Shown piece after piece: positions 5,782-10,435 of a DNA stretch of 10,435 bases. The first letter of the stretch is position 1; each line of letters starts with the position of its first letter. This stretch comes from an uncultured Mycoplasma sp. (GTDB lineage Bacteria > Bacillota_I > Bacilli_A > RF39 > UBA660). Made by a program: the position numbers and the translations under genes. Where the stretch lies: positions 1 through 10,435 of the forward strand of contig CANOGG010000021.1 of the NCBI GenBank assembly GCA_947565485.1. The letters run 5' to 3'. The notes under the pieces were generated by a model. It did not search any database and was not told the origin of the DNA. It worked only from the letters and a program-made list of their open reading frames with translations.

Positions 5782-6003
5782 TTACTTTGCTTTCATTTGA
5801 TACCAATAATAACCAGTTTCCTTATTTTTAAAAGTATGCCCATATTTAGTAAACTCACTTTTATTTTTAGTACAATATTCCACTGCCCTCTTTGAAACTT
5901 GAGACCAATTAACATCTTCACCATCTTTAAATAAATAAGTCTCACTCATTTGCCTATAATCATACAAAGTTGCCCTAATAGCTAAAACAGTCTCCGCCAT
6001 CAT
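5782..6003 (-). CDS. Small hypothetical protein, 73 residues
   Basis: Not recognised. The frame codes a soluble, lysine- and tyrosine-rich protein: an N-terminal part MMAETVLAIRATLYDYRQ, an acidic turn (KDGEDVNW), a basic middle (SKRAVEYCTKNKSEF) and an aromatic end with GYYWYQMK. It has no signal peptide or membrane segment. The start is uncertain: ATG ATG at 5998-6003 is preferred, and an in-frame TTG at 6013-6015 would add four residues. No strong ribosome binding site is visible, only GGTAATT. A plausible promoter sits at 6074-6102. No clear terminator follows, so transcripts may run into the surface-protein gene downstream. It is divergent from uvrA. Confidence 0.5.
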   Translation of the reverse strand: MMAETVLAIRATLYDYRQMSETYLFKDGEDVNWSQVSKRAVEYCTKNKSEFTKYGHTFKNKETGYYWYQMKAK

Positions 6004-6073
6004 AATAATTACCAAATAAACATATTTTTCTATCTACTCTTCACTCTAATCTCTCACGATTTCGTCTAACCTA

Positions 6074-6102
6074 AGAATATCATAAACAATTTCCTATATC
6101 AA
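6074..6102 (-). promoter_or_regulatory. Possible promoter of the 73-residue hypothetical gene
   Basis: TTGATA (6097-6102), 17-base spacer and TATTCT (6074-6079) with TG one base upstream (extended -10). The predicted start near 6067 leaves a leader of about 64 bases. The -10 match is only 4 of 6. Confidence 0.4.
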
Positions 6103-6184
6103 CATCCAAAAAATTTTTTACATCCTAAAAATTAATATTTTAACATTCTTTAAATTTATTTTAAAATATGTTAATCAAAATCAT

Positions 6185-6213
6185 TTGACTAACGTATGTT
6201 CGTATGTTATAAT
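6185..6213 (+). promoter_or_regulatory. Sigma-A-type promoter of uvrA
   Basis: TTGACT (6185-6190), 17-base spacer and a perfect TATAAT (6208-6213) preceded by TG one base upstream (extended -10). The start would be near 6220, leaving a leader of about 60 bases before the ATG. A LexA box overlaps the -35 and spacer. Confidence 0.82.
6189..6202. promoter_or_regulatory. LexA (SOS) box in the uvrA promoter
   Basis: CTAACGTATGTTCG matches the Bacillus LexA/DinR consensus CGAACRNRYGTTCG at 13 of 14 positions; the one mismatch is T for G at position 2. It starts on the last two bases of the -35 hexamer and runs into the spacer, the expected place for repression that is relieved on DNA damage. Confidence 0.78.
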
Positions 6214-6263
6214 AATCATACTTTTGGTGATAAATTTCGAAGTTATTTACCATACTAAACATT

Positions 6264-6272
6264 AAGGAGTGA
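6264..6272 (+). promoter_or_regulatory. Ribosome binding site that fixes the uvrA start
   Basis: AAGGAGTGA ends 8 bases before the ATG at 6281-6283. An in-frame GTG at 6269-6271 is part of this site itself and so cannot be the start used with it. Confidence 0.8.
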
Positions 6273-6280
6273 CTGTAAAT

Positions 6281-9097
6281 ATGGATAAAATAATCGTTAA
6301 AGGAGCCCGTGAAAATAACTTAAAAAATATTGATATTGAACTACCTAAAAATAAGCTAATCGTTATGACTGGTGTCTCAGGAAGCGGCAAATCTTCTCTT
6401 GCTTTTGACACCATTTTTGCCGAAGGTCAACGAAGATATGTCGAATCTCTTAGTGCCTATGCTAGACAATTTATCGGTATCAGTGAAAAACCCAACGTCG
6501 ACTCAATTGAAGGCTTAAGTCCCAGTATTTCTATCGACCAAAAATCTACCAATAAAAACCCTCGTAGTACTGTTGGAACTATTACCGAAATTTATGATTA
6601 CTTACGTCTATTATTTGCGAGAATTGGTACACCCATCTGTCCTAATCATAACATCCCAGTAAAACGTGAATCTATTGAAGAGATGACCAATAAAGTCCTT
6701 GACTTACCAGCTGGCAGTAAACTTGAAATCATGGCCCCAGTTGTGCATGGTGAAAAAGGTGAACATAAAGATTTATTTGACAATCTTCGCAAAAGTGGCT
6801 ATTCCCGCGTTCGCGTAAATGGTGATATGTACACCTTAGATGAAGAAATTAAACTCGAAAAAAACATCAAAGATAATATCGAAGTAATCGTTGACCGTGT
6901 TGTAATCGACCCCGAGGAACGTGCTCGTATTTTTGAAGCTATCGAAAACAGTACTAAACTAGCCGATGGTAAAGTCCTTATCCACATTATTAGTGGCGAA
7001 GAAATCCTAATGAGTGAATCTTACGCCTGCCCTCATTGCAATTTTTCTCTTCCAGAACTTGAACCTCGCCTATTCTCTTTTAATGCACCTTATGGCGCTT
7101 GTCCTGAATGTAAAGGGCTTGGAACAAAACTAAAAATAGGTGAAGCTCTTCTAATGCCCGATAAAAATCTCACTATTCTAGAGGGTGGTATCAAAACTAT
7201 CAACAATGACTTAAGCATGGATACTACCCAACTCTTAACAGTTTGCAATCATTACAACATTGATATTAATAAACCTTTAAAAGACTTTACACGTAAAGAA
7301 TTAGATATCATTCTATATGGTACTAAAGAAAAAATTGACTTCAAATATATATCTAAAAATGGTAATGTTCGCTACGTAACTGACTATTACGAAGGTATAA
7401 TCAACACTCTAGAACGTCGCTACATCGAAACCACTAGTTCTTGGCGTCGTGAATGGCTCGAAAATTACATGGTAGAATCTCCCTGTCCTATATGCCACGG
7501 AGCAAGATTAAATGAAACTGTCTTAGCAGTTAAAATAAACAAAAAGAACATCTTTGAAGTTACTAATTTTAGTATTTTAGAACTTCGTGATTTTATTGCA
7601 AGCCTAAAACTAACCCCCGAACAAGCTGAAATCAGTGGCCTTGTTACGAAAGAAATCTTAAACCGTCTAAACTTCTTAATAAACGTTGGCCTAAGCTACC
7701 TCACACTCTCTCGTGCTGCAGGTACTCTATCTGGAGGCGAAGCTCAACGAATCCGCCTTGCTACTCAAATTGGTTCCAAATTATCTGGAGTCCTCTACGT
7801 CCTAGATGAACCATCTATCGGTCTTCATCAAAAAGATAACGAACGCCTCATCAACGCTCTACAAGAAATGCGTGACCTAGGAAACACTTTAATTGTCGTC
7901 GAACATGATACTGACACTATGCTTGCTAGTGACTTTTTAGTGGATATCGGTCCTGGCGCTGGAGAATTTGGTGGCAAAGTTATGGCCGCAGGTACTCCAA
8001 AAGAAGTTATGCAAAATCCTAATTCTCTAACTGGTAAATATTTATCAGGAGTCGAAAAAATCGAAATTCCTAAAAAACGTCGTAAAGGAAATGGCAAAGC
8101 CCTAAAAATTGTTAAAGCCCATGAAAATAACCTCAAAAATGTTACTGTCGAAATTCCTTTAAACAAATTTGTTTGTGTCACTGGTGTCTCTGGAAGTGGC
8201 AAATCTACACTTATCAATGAAATCCTCTACAAAACCCTAGCTGTTAACATCAATCATTCTAAACAAATACCTGGCGCTTGTAAAGAAATAAAAGGTATGG
8301 AAAATATCGATAAAATTATTCAAATTACTCAAGATGCAATTGGCCGTACTCCTAGAAGTAACCCTGCTACTTATGTTGGTGTCTTTGATGATATTCGTGA
8401 CTTTTTCACTAACACTAAAGAGGCTAAAATGCGTGGTTATGACAAAGGAAGATTTTCTTTCAATGTAAAAGGTGGCAGGTGTGAAGCTTGTTGGGGTGAT
8501 GGTGTCAAAAAAATAGAAATGCACTTTCTTCCTGATGTTTATGTTCCTTGTGATGTCTGTGGTGGCAAACGCTATAACAAAGAAACTCTTGATATCAAAT
8601 TCAAAGATAAAAACATCGCTGACATTTTAGACATGCGTGTATCTGAAGCTCTAACTTTCTTTGAAAACGTTCCTAAAATTTACAACAAACTAAAAATTAT
8701 GGAAGAAGTTGGTTTATCTTACATCAAACTCGGTCAATCAGCCCCAACTTTATCTGGCGGTGAAGCTGGACGTGTCAAACTTGCTAAAGAACTTCAAAAA
8801 AAACCAACTGGCAAAAGTATCTTCATTCTTGACGAACCAACCACTGGTCTTCATAGTGACGATATCAAAAAACTGTTAAAAATACTTAATCGCATTGTCG
8901 ATAATGGCGATACCGTTCTTGTCATCGAACATAATCTTGATGTCATAAAAGTTGCAGATTATATCATAGACCTCGGTCCTGATGGTGGAAACCTAGGTGG
9001 TGAAATAATAGCAACTGGTACTCCCGAACAAGTTGCCAAAATATCTAATTCCTACACTGGCACATTCTTAAATAAAATCTTAAAAGAACAAAAATAA
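6281..9097 (+). CDS. uvrA: Excinuclease ABC subunit A (UvrA)
   Basis: UvrA is the damage-sensing ATPase of nucleotide excision repair; as a dimer it loads UvrB at bulky DNA lesions. The 938-residue length is normal. First ABC half: Walker A GVSGSGKS (31-38), zinc-site cysteines 250, 253, 274 and 277, a CPIC pair (402/405), signature LSGGEAQR (483-490) and Walker B VLYVLDEPS (504-512). Second half: Walker A GVSGSGKST (635-643), the damage-binding RTPRSNPATY block (689-698), the zinc module CEAC...CDVC (Cys734, 737, 757 and 760), signature LSGGEAGR (824-831) and Walker B IFILDEPTTGLH. The second signature has Gly at 830, where Gln is near universal. The start is the ATG after AAGGAG. It stands alone with its own promoter, LexA box and terminator; uvrB is not adjacent, unlike in many Bacillota. 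Confidence 0.98.
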   Translation: MDKIIVKGARENNLKNIDIELPKNKLIVMTGVSGSGKSSLAFDTIFAEGQRRYVESLSAYARQFIGISEKPNVDSIEGLSPSISIDQKSTNKNPRSTVGTITEIYDYLRLLFARIGTPICPNHNIPVKRESIEEMTNKVLDLPAGSKLEIMAPVVHGEKGEHKDLFDNLRKSGYSRVRVNGDMYTLDEEIKLEKNIKDNIEVIVDRVVIDPEERARIFEAIENSTKLADGKVLIHIISGEEILMSESYACPHCNFSLPELEPRLFSFNAPYGACPECKGLGTKLKIGEALLMPDKNLTILEGGIKTINNDLSMDTTQLLTVCNHYNIDINKPLKDFTRKELDIILYGTKEKIDFKYISKNGNVRYVTDYYEGIINTLERRYIETTSSWRREWLENYMVESPCPICHGARLNETVLAVKINKKNIFEVTNFSILELRDFIASLKLTPEQAEISGLVTKEILNRLNFLINVGLSYLTLSRAAGTLSGGEAQRIRLATQIGSKLSGVLYVLDEPSIGLHQKDNERLINALQEMRDLGNTLIVVEHDTDTMLASDFLVDIGPGAGEFGGKVMAAGTPKEVMQNPNSLTGKYLSGVEKIEIPKKRRKGNGKALKIVKAHENNLKNVTVEIPLNKFVCVTGVSGSGKSTLINEILYKTLAVNINHSKQIPGACKEIKGMENIDKIIQITQDAIGRTPRSNPATYVGVFDDIRDFFTNTKEAKMRGYDKGRFSFNVKGGRCEACWGDGVKKIEMHFLPDVYVPCDVCGGKRYNKETLDIKFKDKNIADILDMRVSEALTFFENVPKIYNKLKIMEEVGLSYIKLGQSAPTLSGGEAGRVKLAKELQKKPTGKSIFILDEPTTGLHSDDIKKLLKILNRIVDNGDTVLVIEHNLDVIKVADYIIDLGPDGGNLGGEIIATGTPEQVAKISNSYTGTFLNKILKEQK

Positions 9098-9118
9098 TAT
9101 TTATAATTTATTAATCTT

Positions 9119-9168
9119 AGTGCTGATGTTACAAACATAATTAAGTGACTATCTCAGCACTTTTTTTT
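9119..9168 (+). terminator. Intrinsic terminator after uvrA
   Basis: AGTGCTGA (9119-9126) and TCAGCACT (9154-9161) form a perfect 8-bp stem followed by a run of eight T including the last stem base. The 27-base loop can hold a small ATGTT/AACAT hairpin that would compete for one base of the main stem. It lies 21 bases after the uvrA stop. Confidence 0.85.
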
Positions 9169-9287
9169 CGGCATATTCTGTTACTTTTTATAACGCAATT
9201 AAAAAATTATAATTCATCAAATATTACAAAAACTAAAAACCATCATCAATTGCCATTCTTTTTTAATGAGAAAAGTTATCTTTCTAC

Positions 9288-9316
9288 TTTAATTATTCCT
9301 ATTATTATTATATAAT
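9288..9316 (+). promoter_or_regulatory. Possible promoter of the pilin-like gene and tdk operon
   Basis: A perfect TATAAT (9311-9316) with a poor -35, TTTAAT (9288-9293), at 17 bases. The start near 9323 would leave only about 9 bases before the pilin ATG, so the real promoter may lie further up. A second TATAAT at 9208-9213 has no good -35. The rest of 9169-9331 is plain AT-rich DNA. Confidence 0.35.
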
Positions 9317-9331
9317 TAAGATGTGATAATT

Positions 9332-9667
9332 ATGAATAATAAAGGTTTTACATTAATTGAAATTTTAGCATGTATAACAATAATTGGCCTTATAGCCACT
9401 ATTGCTAGCACCAACATAACCAAAATCTTTACCAAAAAAGAAGAAACAACCAATAATGTAAAAGAAAATATTTTAACCACCGCGGCATGTCTCTACATTG
9501 AACTTGATAAAAATAAAGACTTAAAAGAAACTTGCCTCCAAAATGGCTGTGATATTACTACTAACGACCTCCTAAAAGCAGGACTTCTTGAAAAAGAAGA
9601 TGTTAGTAACCTTAAAGTTATCCACATTTACAAAGAAAATAATGAAAAGAAATGCCAAATAAAGTAG
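9332..9667 (+). CDS. Type IV pilin-like protein (prepilin N-terminal motif)
   Basis: A 111-residue protein with a five-residue leader MNNKG followed by FTLIEIL, the prepilin peptidase site with Glu at +5 of the mature protein. A hydrophobic helix runs to about residue 27 and a small soluble domain has Cys53, 68, 73 and 108, enough for two disulfides. It should be exported, cleaved and N-methylated, then assembled into a pilus or pseudopilus by machinery not in this window. The proline usual near +20 (IPNITK in many homologues) is replaced: ASTNITK. The segment TTNDLLKAGLLEKEDV (76-91) resembles the DL..aGyl block of ComGC-like pseudopilins. The ATG at 9332 is preferred over an in-frame GTG at 9323, since the leader is then of typical short length. 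The gene ends 13 bases before tdk, with the tdk ribosome binding site overlapping its stop codon. Confidence 0.85.
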   Translation: MNNKGFTLIEILACITIIGLIATIASTNITKIFTKKEETTNNVKENILTTAACLYIELDKNKDLKETCLQNGCDITTNDLLKAGLLEKEDVSNLKVIHIYKENNEKKCQIK

Positions 9668-9680
9668 AGGAGGAATAGAT

Positions 9681-10292
9681 ATGGCAAAATTATATTTTAG
9701 ATACGGAGAAATGAATTGTGGTAAAACTACTAATGTCATCCAAACCGCTTATAACTATAAAGAAAAAGGAAAGAACATCCTACTTTTAAAAGCCGAAATT
9801 GACACCAAAGGAGAAGATACCGTCATTAATCGAAGTGGTCAATCCATGAAAGTAGACTATTTAATTGACAAAAAAGATAGTATTTTTAACTTACCCTTAG
9901 AAAATGTTAAAGCTATCGTTGTCGATGAAGCTCAATTCTTAACAACTAATCAAGTTGATGAATTATACTATATCACCAAAATGTTTGAAATACCAGTTAT
10001 TTGTTATGGTATAAGAACAGATTTCCAAATGCAAACCTTTCCTGGCTCTGCCCGACTCTTAGCCATCGCTGATGACCTGGAAGAATCAAAAACTATTTGT
10101 AATTGTGAACGAAAAGCCACCCAAAATATGCGCAAGGTAAATGGCATTCCCACATTCGAGGGTGACCAAGTGGCAATCGATGGCGAAAACAAAGTAACCT
10201 ATGAAAGTGTATGTGGTAAATGTTACCTCGAAACTCGCGAAAAATACCAAAAAATAACTTACAATCCTACTAGAAAGAGAACAAAAATATGA
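9681..10292 (+). CDS. tdk: Thymidine kinase (type II, E. coli-like)
   Basis: Cytoplasmic thymidine kinase; it phosphorylates thymidine to dTMP in the salvage route. The 203-residue length is normal. Motifs: P-loop GEMNCGKTT (9-17, compare MNAGKST in the E. coli enzyme), VVDEAQFL (79-86 region), the substrate loop CYGIRTDFQ followed by FPGSARLL, and the zinc site made of ICNCERKA and SVCGKCY. The first zinc pair is C-x-C rather than C-x-x-C; this matches the E. coli enzyme (TICFCGRKA) and is not a defect. A strong AGAGGAGGA site, 6 bases before the ATG, overlaps the stop codon of the pilin-like gene. The stop TGA overlaps the next start in ATGA, so translation of the downstream gene is probably coupled. 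Confidence 0.96.
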   Translation: MAKLYFRYGEMNCGKTTNVIQTAYNYKEKGKNILLLKAEIDTKGEDTVINRSGQSMKVDYLIDKKDSIFNLPLENVKAIVVDEAQFLTTNQVDELYYITKMFEIPVICYGIRTDFQMQTFPGSARLLAIADDLEESKTICNCERKATQNMRKVNGIPTFEGDQVAIDGENKVTYESVCGKCYLETREKYQKITYNPTRKRTKI

Positions 10293-10435
10293 AAGATGAA
10301 ATATTAAAATTATTAAAAAATATTTATGAAGCTAAAACCCTAATCGAAATAAATGACCTACTAGGCCTTAAAAGTGTCGCTGAATACCAAGAACTAACCA
10401 AAAACATTAATGAACTAGTGGAAGAATATCAAGTA
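10289..10435 (+). CDS. N-terminus of a winged-helix protein, possibly ribonuclease R (cut by window edge)
   Basis: The first 49 codons are present. The pattern is MKDEILKLLKN, then T-x-x-E-I-N-D-L-L-G-L, then a helix (YQELTKNINELVEE). It resembles the N-terminal winged-helix segment of Bacillota RNase R (MKE.IL.LL......T..EL...LGL......L...L..L...G), a 3'-5' exoribonuclease. The start is the ATG of an ATGA overlap with tdk. The part seen is too short to separate RNase R from other winged-helix proteins, so no symbol is given. The open frame continues past the window. Confidence 0.5.
   Translation, partial: MKDEILKLLKNIYEAKTLIEINDLLGLKSVAEYQELTKNINELVEEYQV

Noticed and set aside
6269..6271. 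GTG as the uvrA start
   Set aside because: The codon overlaps the AAGGAG ribosome binding site, which is correctly spaced for the ATG at 6281.
7828..8524. Two minus-strand open frames inside uvrA (and another at 6799-6987)
   Set aside because: All are antisense to conserved uvrA coding sequence, without start signals or recognisable domains.
10096..10130. Broken zinc site in thymidine kinase (C-x-C in place of C-x-x-C)
   Set aside because: The E. coli enzyme has the same C-x-C arrangement (TICFCGRKA), so this is a normal subfamily trait.
10004..10192. Minus-strand open frame inside tdk
   Set aside because: Shadow of conserved thymidine kinase codons; no start signal.

Overview
The window is AT-rich, tightly packed bacterial DNA with standard stop codons. 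TGA ends genes and tryptophan is TGG where checked, so this is not a mycoplasma-type code. AGGAGG-like ribosome binding sites, sigma-A-like promoters, a Bacillus-type LexA box and the gene order tsaE-tsaB-rimI-tsaD all point to a low-GC Bacillota or related, perhaps uncultured gut, lineage. Genus cannot be told from sequence alone.

Layout. (1) 1-484, minus: the start of a DUF4143-type AAA ATPase gene that runs off the left edge. A 13-base element repeated three times at exact 32-base steps lies in front of it. (2) 624-3095, minus: tsaE-tsaB-rimI-tsaD. This is the core of tRNA t6A37 synthesis with a RimI-like acetyltransferase embedded. It has a good promoter before tsaE, a hairpin with U-run between tsaE and tsaB, overlapping genes after that, and a terminator after tsaD. 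(3) 3254-3457, plus: a lone 67-residue ribbon-helix-helix protein with its own promoter and terminator. (4) 3642-5666, minus: a 674-residue membrane-anchored surface protein with a pilin-like domain, a low-complexity stalk and four Ig-like (BIG2) domains. Its promoter carries a perfect 15-base palindrome over the -10 box. (5) 5782-6003, minus: an unrecognised 73-residue protein. (6) 6281-9097, plus: uvrA, with a LexA (SOS) box between its -35 and -10. (7) 9332-10435, plus: a type IV pilin-like protein, thymidine kinase, and the first 49 codons of a winged-helix protein that may be RNase R. The last two junctions are a 13-base gap and a 4-base overlap, so this looks like one operon.

How the genes work together. 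The t6A genes form one functional unit: TsaE, TsaB and TsaD act with TsaC, which is not in this window. uvrA is a single-gene DNA-damage unit. The pilin-like protein and the Ig-repeat protein both belong to the cell surface, and their extracellular parts may share a domain type. No rRNA, tRNA, transposon, CRISPR array or riboswitch was recognised. No gene-free stretch exceeds 300 bases; the longest, about 277 bases (6004-6280), holds two divergent promoters.
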